Of a stretch of DNA of 35,018 nt, positions 1 to 7,498 are shown in pieces. Each line of letters starts with the position of its first letter. Within the stretch, counting starts at the first letter, position 1. The notes under the pieces were generated by a model. The model was not told the origin of the DNA and did not search any database. It was given only the letters and a program-made list of their open reading frames with translations. The translations under genes and the position numbers were made by a program. Source of the stretch: CAZBBC01 sp964489835 (GTDB taxonomy: Bacteria; Calditrichota; Calditrichia; JAJRVZ01); the NCBI GenBank assembly GCA_964489835.1, contig CAZBBC010000034.1, positions 1 to 35,018 of the forward strand, in the 5' to 3' direction.

Positions 1-177
1 GGCGATCATCATTTGCCCCTCGTTGTTCTCCAATCCACTGATAATGACAACCAAATCTCCCTTGTTATCCGCTTTTTGTTGTCCCCAGGCCGCTAATACA
101 AGAACAAACAGAATGATAATACTCCATCTGCTTGCGTTCATTTTTTCTATGATCTCATTTCTTGCCCTATACTTCAT
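1..177 (-). CDS. Exported DUF2141-like protein, 5' part only
   Basis: The first 59 codons of a minus-strand gene run off the left edge of the window. An ATG at 177 is preceded by AAGGTGAT at good spacing, so I prefer it to the in-frame ATG at 141. The N-terminus is a signal peptide: a short basic stretch, a hydrophobic core of about a dozen residues (around 18-28), then WGQQ. The next residues, GDLVVIISGLENNEGQMMIA, resemble the opening strand of DUF2141 proteins, small periplasmic or surface beta-sandwich proteins of unknown role in Bacteroidota and relatives. The family call rests on about 20 residues and is tentative. The export signal is more certain. Confidence 0.6.
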   Translation of the reverse strand, partial: MKYRARNEIIEKMNASRWSIIILFVLVLAAWGQQKADNKGDLVVIISGLENNEGQMMIA

Positions 178-535
178 AACTATCACCTTTTATAATAAAT
201 AGAGGTCTACAAGATTGTATAACAAAAAGAAATCCTTTCATTATTCCGAATGAATTTTAATTTCGTGTATTTTTTTATTTATTTCTACCCTTTCTGGTAA
301 AATAAAAATCGATTTGTTGCAAGTGGGTTGATTTATTTTTTAAATTGGTGATCTATTTCACATTATAAGTGGACTGCGATTAGCTATCAGATTTTTCATC
401 GGATAGATACAGATTATTTAAAATTAATCAAGTAAATTAGTACATAGTTATTGGATGTTAACGATTCAGGGTATTTTAACTTAAAATCATATAAATCCTC
501 AATTTCTTACCAGTGTTGGGAAAGGAAAAAAGACC
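178..535. other. Divergent intergenic region, no gene seen
   Basis: This AT-rich spacer separates the divergent exported-protein gene (minus) and glutamate dehydrogenase (plus), so it must hold promoters for both. I see no ORF, RNA gene or strong hairpin, and cannot place a promoter with confidence. Confidence 0.5.
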
Positions 536-1822
536 ATGGCAAACAAATCCTTTAATCCGTTCGAAATGGCACAGGCCCAATTTGATAAAGTCGCCGATAT
601 GATCAATCTGGACACCGGTGTGCGTGAATTACTGCGCAATCCACTACGTGAATATCATTTCAGTATCCCGGTGCATATGGATGACAACTCGGTAAGGGTA
701 TTCCGGGGATTCAGAGTGCAGCATAACGATGCCCGGGGACCTGGAAAGGGGGGGATTCGGTTCCACCCTCAGGAAACCATTGACACGGTGCGGGCTTTAG
801 CTACCTGGATGACATGGAAATGTTCCGTTGTAGATATTCCTCTCGGGGGAAGTAAGGGTGGTGTTATCTGTGATCCTCATAACCTCAGTGCAAAGGAACA
901 GGAACAGATCTGTCGCGGTTGGGTCAGACAAATGGCAAAAAATGTCGGTCCTATCAACGATATTCCTGCCCCTGATGTCATGACCAATGCCCAGCATATG
1001 CTATGGATGCTGGACGAATTTGAGACTGTTCAGGGAGCAAAATTCCCTGGTTTTATCACCGGTAAACCGGTCGGAATGGGTGGATCACTGGGCAGAACGG
1101 AAGCCACCGGTTATGGAGTGATCTATACGTTACGTGAAGCCTTGAAGGTGATGAATATTCAACCGGCGGAAACTATCGCCAGTGTCCAGGGCTTCGGGAA
1201 TGTCGCACAATATGCCATACGGATGTATACCGAATTAGGCGGAAAGGTTATCTGTGTATCCTGTTGGGATCAAAACGACCAGAAATCTTATACTTATCGA
1301 AAAATCGATGGGATTAATCTGGATGAATTGTTAAAGATCACCGATCGTTTTGGCGGCATTCAGCAGGAGAAAGCAAAAACCATGGGTTATGAACAACTTC
1401 CCTCTGACAGCTGGTTGGAACAGGAAGTAGATATACTGATGCCCTGCGCCATTGAAAATCAGATCACCGGGGAGAATGTTCAAAAAATCAATAAACGTGT
1501 TAAAATTATTGCGGAAGGGGCAAACGGTCCGACGACACCGGAGGCTGATAAATATCTTGAAGAAAAACATATGTATGTTTTACCTGACTTTCTTGCCAAT
1601 GCGGGCGGTGTTACCTGTAGCTATTTTGAACAGGTCCAGAGTAATATGAACTTTTTCTGGGTGAAAGATGAAGTACTCTCGCGATTGGATGAGAAAATGA
1701 CTGCGGCTTTTTATGCGGTCAACGATCTTGCCAAAAAACGAAAATTATATATGCGTGATGCCGCTTATGTTATTGCTATCAGTCGTGTGGCTCAGGCTTG
1801 CAAGGACCGTGGTTGGGTATAA
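536..1822 (+). CDS. gdhA: Glutamate dehydrogenase (Glu/Leu/Phe/Val dehydrogenase family)
   Basis: Catalyses reversible oxidative deamination of glutamate to 2-oxoglutarate and ammonium in the cytoplasm. The length (428 aa) is normal for the hexameric small-subunit class. Substrate- and catalysis-related residues are all present: K71 in GPGKGGIRFHP, K95 in WMTWK, the catalytic K107 in GGSKGG, and D147 in PAPDV. The second domain carries the dinucleotide-binding GFGNVA at about 219-224, and the C-terminal CSYFEQVQ is also typical. The start ATG at 536 follows AAAGGA. The cofactor (NAD or NADP) cannot be read confidently from the sequence. The next gene starts 68 bp downstream on the same strand with only a weak RBS and no clear terminator between, so the two may be co-transcribed. 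Confidence 0.95.
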   Translation: MANKSFNPFEMAQAQFDKVADMINLDTGVRELLRNPLREYHFSIPVHMDDNSVRVFRGFRVQHNDARGPGKGGIRFHPQETIDTVRALATWMTWKCSVVDIPLGGSKGGVICDPHNLSAKEQEQICRGWVRQMAKNVGPINDIPAPDVMTNAQHMLWMLDEFETVQGAKFPGFITGKPVGMGGSLGRTEATGYGVIYTLREALKVMNIQPAETIASVQGFGNVAQYAIRMYTELGGKVICVSCWDQNDQKSYTYRKIDGINLDELLKITDRFGGIQQEKAKTMGYEQLPSDSWLEQEVDILMPCAIENQITGENVQKINKRVKIIAEGANGPTTPEADKYLEEKHMYVLPDFLANAGGVTCSYFEQVQSNMNFFWVKDEVLSRLDEKMTAAFYAVNDLAKKRKLYMRDAAYVIAISRVAQACKDRGWV

Positions 1823-1890
1823 TTGCATAAGCCGCTGAGTAACACAGATATTTTCAATAAATTAAAGATCAATATTTTATTGGATTTTTT

Positions 1891-4800
1891 ATGGCAAAAA
1901 AATTGAAATCATTAGATAAAATCTTTGGAAATCTTCTGGAACGCGCCAAAGAGTTGAATTGCATCTATGAAGTTGAAGAATTACTTCAAAATCCTGATCT
2001 GAGTTTAAATGATGTCTTTATCAATGTGGCTGAGAAAATTCCTACGGCCATGCAATTTCCGGAAATTTGTAGGGTGAAAATATTTTACAAGAATGAGCTG
2101 TTAGCTGGTAATAACTTTGAGGACAGTGCCTGGTATATTGAACAGGATATAAAGATTGAGGACAAAGCCGTTGGCTGGATCAAAATTTTGTATTTTGAAG
2201 AAAGACCCCCGTCTTATGAAGGTCCTTTTCTGAAAGAAGAAAGACGAGTACTCGACAATATTGCCAGCAGATTAGGCAACCATATTATGTTTCAACAACT
2301 CCGTGCAGTTTTCAGTGATTTGGATACAGAAAAGAAAACGTTTAAAAAGGAAAAAGGAAGTGAATGGCAAATCGTTCTTGATCTGTTGCGCAAAACGGAT
2401 CCGGATCTTTATATCAGGATCTCAAGGAAAATGTTGAATCATTTGGTCTGGAAAGGAATTGCCGAGGCGGAAGCATTGCTACAGAAATTTTTACCTGTTT
2501 TACGTTATGGGGAAAACGACATCATTGCCGAGAGTAATCGTCCATTACAAGTACGTGCTTTTGAAGATTCAAATAAACTCAATCAAAGAGTTTTTGATAT
2601 TGCAACCAAGATTATGAGTGGTGAAGAAATCCTGAATGATATTCGAAAATGGATACAGCAGGATAAAACCAGTTTTCTGGTGCGGGCGACTTCCGATGTC
2701 AACTCATCCCTGACAGATATAAACCGCGCTGTTCGCCGTTATTACCAAATGGCGCCGGACGAGGGTCTTGAGCTGGCCCCATCGGCACGCATTGGTGTCA
2801 GAGCCGGCTTAATCCGGCGGTTTCTCACTGATCAATTAGAATATGTTGTCATTGCCAAGAATTTTATAAGGATCAGTGACTTTCATGAGCTTCTGCAACG
2901 CATCATTTTTTCACCTGGAAGTCATGGAAAACTCGGTGGTAAAACAGCAGGCGTTATGTTGGCCAATCGGATTATTGAGAAAAAACAGAAAGAAGATACT
3001 ATTCTCATAAACATTAAGGTGCCGAGAACCTGGTATATCGCTTCCGATGCCATGATCCAGTTTATGTATTATAATAATCTTGAGGAGATGCTCGAGCAAA
3101 AATACAAACCGTTAGATGAAGTAAGAAAAGAGTATCCTCATGTTGTTCAATTATTTAAGAACTCTCACTTTCCGCAGGAAATTGTGCAAGGGGTTTCTAT
3201 GGCCCTGGATGAATTTGGAAATTCTCCGGTAATCGTGCGCAGTTCGAGTATTCTTGAGGATCGTCTCGGCTCCGCTTTTTCCGGCAAATATAAAAGTTTA
3301 TTTCTGGCCAATCAGGGGACAAAACTGGAAAACCTGGAAGCACTTTTGGACGCAATCGCGGAAGTCTACGCTTCCACACTCGGACCCGATCCCATGCAGT
3401 ACCGGTCAGAGAGAGGACTTATCGACTTCCATGAAGAGATGGGTATCATGATTCAGGAGGTGGTGGGCAAACGGGTAGGGGATTACTTTTTCCCGGCCTT
3501 TGCCGGTGTGGCATTTAGCAATAATGAATTTCGCTGGTCGCCGCGTATCAAACGCGAGGATGGATTGATCCGGATTGTACCGGGATTAGGAACGCGTGCT
3601 GTTGATCGGTTGAGTGATGATTATCCGATTCTGATCGCTGCCGGGCAACCGGGTCTGCGTGCAAATGTAAGTTTGGATGATATGGTGCGCTACTCCCCGC
3701 AAAAGATGGATGTATTAAATTTAAAAACCAACGCCTTTGAAACCATCGATATCCGGGATTTGTTAAAGAGGTGTGGAAATGATTATCCGGGAATCGAAAA
3801 AATGGTTTCCCTCTATGACCACGATCAACTTAAGAAACCGATGCCTTTTCAGACCGATTATGCAGATGAAGATTCGATCTTCACTTTTGACGGACTTATC
3901 AACGATTCAAAATTTATCAAAGAAATCCATAACATATTAAAAACACTACAAAATGCGCTGGCCTATCCTGTTGACATCGAGTTTGCCTCCGACGGTGAGG
4001 ATTTTTACCTCTTACAGTGCCGTCCGCAAAGTTATTCAAAATATGATGCCCCATCCCCGATTCCAAAAGATATTTCGAAAGAAAAAACAATTTTTACTGC
4101 CAACCGATTTATTTCCAACGGAACCGTTCCCGATATTACCCATATCGTCTATGTAAATCCGGATCATTACAGTAATATTGCCGATATCAATGAATTTAAG
4201 GCAGTAGGAAGGGCCATCGGTAAGCTAAATCAGATCTTACCAAAAAGACATTTTATTTTGATGGGACCGGGGCGCTGGGGCAGCCGCGGTGATATTAAAC
4301 TGGGTGTTAATGTTACCTATTCCGATATTAATAATACGGCTGTTTTGGTAGAGATCGCCAGAAAAAAAGGAAACTATGTTCCTGATCTCTCCTTCGGAAC
4401 ACATTTTTTTCAGGATCTGGTTGAAGCCGCTATTCGATATCTGCCCCTTTATCCTGACGATGAGGGTACTATTTTTAATGAGGATTTTCTCAATAAATCC
4501 ACGAATGCCCTCGCTGAGCTACTTCCTGAATATTCAAATTTAAGTGACGTAATACAGGTCATAGAAGTACCAAAGGCAGCCAATGGTATGGTTCTAAGGG
4601 TACTGATGAATGCTGACCTTGATCGCGCCGTAGGCATCCTTAGCGTCCGTTCTTCCTCAGCCCTGACCGAAGATGAAGTCAGTGAGTATCTTGTTACCAC
4701 CACCGTAAAACACTGGCGCTGGCGTATGGAAATGGCCGAAAAATTAGCCTATCAACTGGATCCCAAGCGCTTTGGTGTAAAAGCCTTATATGTGACCGGC

Positions 4801-5079
4801 AGTACGCAAAACACAACCGCTCAGGAAGGCAGTGATATCGACCTTCTCGTTAATTTCGAAGGCACGGAGGATCAAAAAAAGGAACTGCTCACCTGGCTGG
4901 ATGGATGGAGTTTGTGTCTTGATGAAATTAACTTTCTGCGTACCGGTTATAAAGCCGGTGGTTTGCTTGATGTTCATTTTGTTACGGACGATGAATTATC
5001 TGAACCAGCGCTTATCTCGAAAAAACTCAGTTTAAATATCGACGGTTGGAAAGAATTACCTTTGATCGATCAAAATTAA
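1891..5079 (+). CDS. GAF-like / PEP-synthase ATP-binding-like / nucleotidyltransferase fusion protein
   Basis: A 1062-aa multidomain protein. Residues about 25-140 look like the GAF-like sensor module found in front of some histidine kinases (the pattern WKxxx...V-G-x-I-x-I-x-Y-F-E-E-R-P and GPFLKEER). Residues about 345-713 match the pyruvate-phosphate-dikinase/PEP-synthase nucleotide-binding domain: LGGKTAG at 348-354, PVIVRSSS at 446-453, then EDRLGSAFSGKYKS, closing with LLQCRPQ at 707-713. The phosphohistidine swivelling domain and the PEP-binding barrel of true PPDK/PpsA are absent. A middle region has GPGRWGSRGD at 792-801. Residues 965-1062 form a nucleotidyltransferase-like domain with GS at 970 and the metal-binding pair D982/D984 in GSDIDLLV. 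It cannot carry out the full PEP synthase reaction as built. I infer a sensor-linked regulatory or nucleotidyl-transfer role. Annotation pipelines would probably call it PEP/pyruvate-binding domain protein. Confidence 0.8.
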   Translation: MAKKLKSLDKIFGNLLERAKELNCIYEVEELLQNPDLSLNDVFINVAEKIPTAMQFPEICRVKIFYKNELLAGNNFEDSAWYIEQDIKIEDKAVGWIKILYFEERPPSYEGPFLKEERRVLDNIASRLGNHIMFQQLRAVFSDLDTEKKTFKKEKGSEWQIVLDLLRKTDPDLYIRISRKMLNHLVWKGIAEAEALLQKFLPVLRYGENDIIAESNRPLQVRAFEDSNKLNQRVFDIATKIMSGEEILNDIRKWIQQDKTSFLVRATSDVNSSLTDINRAVRRYYQMAPDEGLELAPSARIGVRAGLIRRFLTDQLEYVVIAKNFIRISDFHELLQRIIFSPGSHGKLGGKTAGVMLANRIIEKKQKEDTILINIKVPRTWYIASDAMIQFMYYNNLEEMLEQKYKPLDEVRKEYPHVVQLFKNSHFPQEIVQGVSMALDEFGNSPVIVRSSSILEDRLGSAFSGKYKSLFLANQGTKLENLEALLDAIAEVYASTLGPDPMQYRSERGLIDFHEEMGIMIQEVVGKRVGDYFFPAFAGVAFSNNEFRWSPRIKREDGLIRIVPGLGTRAVDRLSDDYPILIAAGQPGLRANVSLDDMVRYSPQKMDVLNLKTNAFETIDIRDLLKRCGNDYPGIEKMVSLYDHDQLKKPMPFQTDYADEDSIFTFDGLINDSKFIKEIHNILKTLQNALAYPVDIEFASDGEDFYLLQCRPQSYSKYDAPSPIPKDISKEKTIFTANRFISNGTVPDITHIVYVNPDHYSNIADINEFKAVGRAIGKLNQILPKRHFILMGPGRWGSRGDIKLGVNVTYSDINNTAVLVEIARKKGNYVPDLSFGTHFFQDLVEAAIRYLPLYPDDEGTIFNEDFLNKSTNALAELLPEYSNLSDVIQVIEVPKAANGMVLRVLMNADLDRAVGILSVRSSSALTEDEVSEYLVTTTVKHWRWRMEMAEKLAYQLDPKRFGVKALYVTGSTQNTTAQEGSDIDLLVNFEGTEDQKKELLTWLDGWSLCLDEINFLRTGYKAGGLLDVHFVTDDELSEPALISKKLSLNIDGWKELPLIDQN

Positions 5080-5127
5080 AAAGTACCGATGCCCTTGAAT
5101 TCAGACAATCCTGAGTGATCCCAAATG

Positions 5128-5203
5128 ATGAAAAATGAAAAAAGACAAAGGATAAAAGAAATTGATATTTATTCATTTTTCATTTGTCCTTTTTCATAGT
5201 CAT
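5128..5203. repeat. Inverted pair of 7-nt-unit repeats
   Basis: Four consecutive heptamers (ATGAAAA, ATGAAAA, AAGACAA, AGGATAA; 5128-5155) are followed about 16 nt later by the roughly inverted set TTCATTT, TTCATTT, GTCCTTT, TTCATAG (5172-5199) and TCAT. The arms are only partly complementary but keep a strict 7-nt step. It lies between two same-strand genes. Confidence 0.6.
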
Positions 5204-5205
5204 TA

Positions 5206-5230
5206 TGCGTCTTAGCGCCTCTGCGTGAAA
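5206..5230. repeat. 9-nt-unit repeat fragment
   Basis: TGCGTCTTA followed by GCGCCTCTG and CGTGAAA has the CTCTGCG-type core seen in the 9-nt elements near 25440 and 25640. It lies just upstream of the ribosome-binding site of the guanylate-kinase-like gene. Confidence 0.45.
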
Positions 5231-5257
5231 TTTTTGTGAATAGATCAGGTGATTTAC

Positions 5258-6001
5258 ATGAGTAAAAACAAACAGGGGCGATTGATCATTCTATGCGGCC
5301 CATCGGGTGTTGGAAAAACGCCATTAAAAAAAGCCTTTATCCGTTCTTATCCGGAACTATATCAAGGGATGGTTCCTTTGGTCTTAATCAACAGCAGGCA
5401 ACCCCGACCGGGCGAGATCGAAGGGGTTGATTATTTTTTTCGCTCACCTGATAAAATCCATGACCTGGCCTCCAGTGAACAACATCTGCTCATCAAAGTA
5501 CATAATGATTTCCAGGCCCTTGATTTAAATTATTTCTTCTCATTACTTGTTGAGAGAGATATTCTGTTTGAAGGTAATACGGTCATCGGCCGTGTTTTTT
5601 TGACCGATCCCAGGTTGAATAAAATCAGTAAATTGAACGTTTTCCTCTCCCCCTTATCTATGAAAGAAATCCTTGAATTGAAAGCCAGAGGTGCTGATGT
5701 TTTGCAGAAAATGATCGGCAAAATAATGAGGCAGAAACTGTTTCGCAGGGCAAAAAATTTGCAATTAAAATTGAATCTTGATACCATTAATGACATAAAA
5801 AAACGCGCCAATGACGCCTATTGGGAAATAAAGCAGGCCTATCATTTTAACCACGTCATTCCAGTCCATGACGGGGAAGACAGTGAAAACTGGCATGCTT
5901 CTCCCAATCCGGTGGGAGAAGCAAAGGAAGCCTTGGCTGCTTTCGTATCTATCATTGAGAATAAAACCTCTCCCATCGTTGAGCAATGGGATGAATTCTA
6001 A
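5258..6001 (+). CDS. Divergent guanylate-kinase-like P-loop protein
   Basis: A 247-aa P-loop NTPase fold protein. I chose the ATG at 5258 because AGGTGA sits 5 nt upstream; an in-frame GTG at 5249 would overlap that site. The Walker A motif GPSGVGKT is at residues 14-21, and NSRQPRPGEIEGVDYFF follows at the place where guanylate kinase has TTRxPRxGExxGxxYxF, so the GMP-contacting arginines are conserved. The next canonical block (the E...G..YGT GMP-binding segment) is not recognisable, being replaced by a longer hydrophobic stretch, and the protein is about 40-50 residues longer than a standard Gmk. It probably binds a nucleotide, but GMP phosphorylation is uncertain. A true gmk may lie elsewhere in the genome. 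It follows the nucleotidyltransferase fusion on the same strand, separated by repeats. Confidence 0.75.
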   Translation: MSKNKQGRLIILCGPSGVGKTPLKKAFIRSYPELYQGMVPLVLINSRQPRPGEIEGVDYFFRSPDKIHDLASSEQHLLIKVHNDFQALDLNYFFSLLVERDILFEGNTVIGRVFLTDPRLNKISKLNVFLSPLSMKEILELKARGADVLQKMIGKIMRQKLFRRAKNLQLKLNLDTINDIKKRANDAYWEIKQAYHFNHVIPVHDGEDSENWHASPNPVGEAKEALAAFVSIIENKTSPIVEQWDEF

Positions 6002-6019
6002 TTCCTTGATAGACTGATC

Positions 6020-6105
6020 TATTCATAGCGCAGCATATTACTGCAATCAAAAAAAGAATTTGTCCACGGATTACACGGATTTTATTTAAAAATTATTTTT
6101 ATTTT
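6020..6105. repeat. Dispersed intergenic repeat, copy A
   Basis: About 86 nt directly after the guanylate-kinase-like gene, matching in inverted orientation (roughly 80% by eye) the segment at 18160-18242. Shared blocks are TTCATA..CGCAGC, CTGCAATCAAAAAAA, TCCACGGATT, ACACGGATTT and ATTTAAAAATTATTTT. The core CCACGGATTACACGGATT also recurs partially near 7002. Confidence 0.75.
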
Positions 6106-6163
6106 AGTTTTAATCCGTGAGAATCAGTTTCCGCCATGTTTTATATCCCGTTACACGGGATAG

Positions 6164-6301
6164 GCGGATCGTATCCTTGTTATTGAAGATGGTCAAATTG
6201 CCGAAATGGGAAGGCACGAGGAATTAGTTGAAAAAAAGGACGATATTACCAGTTATATACTTATCAGGCCAGACTTTAATATTCTTCCTACTTTGATCTG
6301 A
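6164..6301 (+). pseudogene. Fossil 3' end of an ABC exporter gene
   Basis: Reading plus from 6164 to the TGA at 6299-6301 gives 45 codons. They begin ADRILVIEDGQIAEMGRHEE and continue LVEKKDDITSY. This is the conserved segment just after the H-loop of fused ABC-transporter permease/ATPase exporters (aDRIlVledGrIvE-G-H-eeL). Nothing upstream matches: an in-frame TAG stands at 6161-6163 and repeat copy A lies before that. No Walker A, signature or membrane domain is present. I read it as the surviving tail of a deleted exporter gene, not an expressed gene. Confidence 0.7.
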
Positions 6302-6395
6302 CCATTATTTACTCACCGGATAGAATAAATTTATCTTCTGACAACCTTCGATCCGGATAATGAGTCTCGACCAGACTTGAAAGAAAAAGATAAGA

Positions 6396-6878
6396 TCAGT
6401 TGGTTTTTTTAAGTATTAACGTTAATACTGCCGGATATTCATTTACAAAATCGAACGGGAAAGTAACATCATCGCTAACAAGCGTGGCAAAATTGTCTTC
6501 AATCAAAAACGTAGCGATTAGCCAAGGTTCGGAGGCACCCTCAGGGAGTATGGTGACTTGATCACCGTCAATTATTATCTCGCCTGTAAACATTGTATCT
6601 GGTTGTAGAGGCTCAACCAAAGTGAGGTCAAAATTATAATCTTCATCAACTATAATCTTAACAGCCGCACCTAAATCGCGAGCATCAATATGATATAAAG
6701 AATTGATATCCGTGCCATCATAATACATCAATGTGCCATCGATAGCTTTTTTTGCCTCCCAGGTACCGACAAAAGGATCCCCGTTACTTTCTGTAGGTTT
6801 TTCACTATCCTTACAGTTAAACGCGGTTAAAGCCAATAATATCACAACTATTACGGTTATAAGCTTCACAATTTTCAT
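6396..6878 (-). CDS. Small lipoprotein, lipocalin-like
   Basis: A secreted lipoprotein of about 160 aa. The signal peptide has a hydrophobic core VIVVILLALTAF followed by NCKDSEKP; the cysteine near residue 22 is the likely lipidation site, although N just before it makes the lipobox imperfect. After a short linker comes GDPFVGTWEAKK and then alternating strands with a final acid-rich region. GTW...followed by beta strands is typical of small lipocalin-like lipoproteins in Bacteroidota and relatives. Two ATGs stand in tandem after AAAGGAGGG; the second (6878) has the better spacing, the first (6881) would add one Met. The gene stands alone on the minus strand between repeats. Function unknown. 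Confidence 0.75.
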   Translation of the reverse strand: MKIVKLITVIVVILLALTAFNCKDSEKPTESNGDPFVGTWEAKKAIDGTLMYYDGTDINSLYHIDARDLGAAVKIIVDEDYNFDLTLVEPLQPDTMFTGEIIIDGDQVTILPEGASEPWLIATFLIEDNFATLVSDDVTFPFDFVNEYPAVLTLILKKTN

Positions 6879-6881
6879 CAT

Positions 6882-7498
6882 CCCTCCTTTAGATTGTTGA
6901 TAAACCCGTCAATTATAACACGTGTCAGGTAAAAATTCAAGCGTTAATTGAGTAAAGCCTCTAGTCCTGCTATTTGGCACAGCTGTAGGCTGATCTTATT
7001 AATCCACGGATTACACTAATTTGCACGGATTTAAACTAAAATAATAATTCTTAAATGAAATCCGTATCAGTCAATCACCTGATCCGGCCCTAGACTGACG
7101 CCTGCTTGCCCGGCCTGCCCGGCGCAGACGTGGCTATGACGGGATCCGGCTTTGACGGAAAATCTTTGGACTATTTTTTTCTGTGTTTGCTGCCTTGGGT
7201 TGCGCTATGAATATGTCAGGTTTATATATTTATTTTTTATCAAATAGTCCAAATAATTTTTAGATTTTCTTGTTATCCTGTAAATATCTTCATCATTGGG
7301 TATCATATGAAACTATTTGAATCTCATCATCTATTCCGAAAGGAGGCTGGATTGGACAAAAAATTATACTTTTTCCATAACAAAATGTATTAAATTACGT
7401 AGATAAAAAAGATATTGAGGCGTTTTAAGTATATATTCAGTGAATTTAAACTAACTAACTATTTCACAGTACTATTCAAAATTAAGGAGGATCAACGC
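6882..7498. other. Repeat-bearing intergenic region
   Basis: The region between the divergent lipoprotein and M13 peptidase genes holds a CCACGGATTACACTAATTTGCACGG repeat relative (near 7002-7031) and one copy of the 73-nt direct repeat (7101-7173). A possible 28-codon ORF starts at ATG 7307, but it has no recognisable homology and I do not call it. The promoter of the M13 gene must lie in the last 200-300 nt. Confidence 0.5.
7101..7173. repeat. 73-nt direct repeat, copy 1 (upstream of M13 gene)
   Basis: Starts CCTGCTTGCCCGGCCTGCCC and ends TTTGGACTA. It is identical to the copy at 9631-9703 over the first 52 nt and differs at only a few positions afterwards. Its GC content is clearly higher than the surrounding spacer. 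The two copies bracket the M13 peptidase gene in the same orientation. Confidence 0.9.

Noticed and set aside
7307..7393. 28-codon ORF before the M13 gene
   Set aside because: No homology and no suitable RBS for the ATG; an internal AAAGGAGG before a TTG is suggestive but too weak.
7415..7498. N-terminal extension of the M13 frame from TTG
   Set aside because: A strong AAGGAGG and a lipoprotein signal favour ATG 7499.
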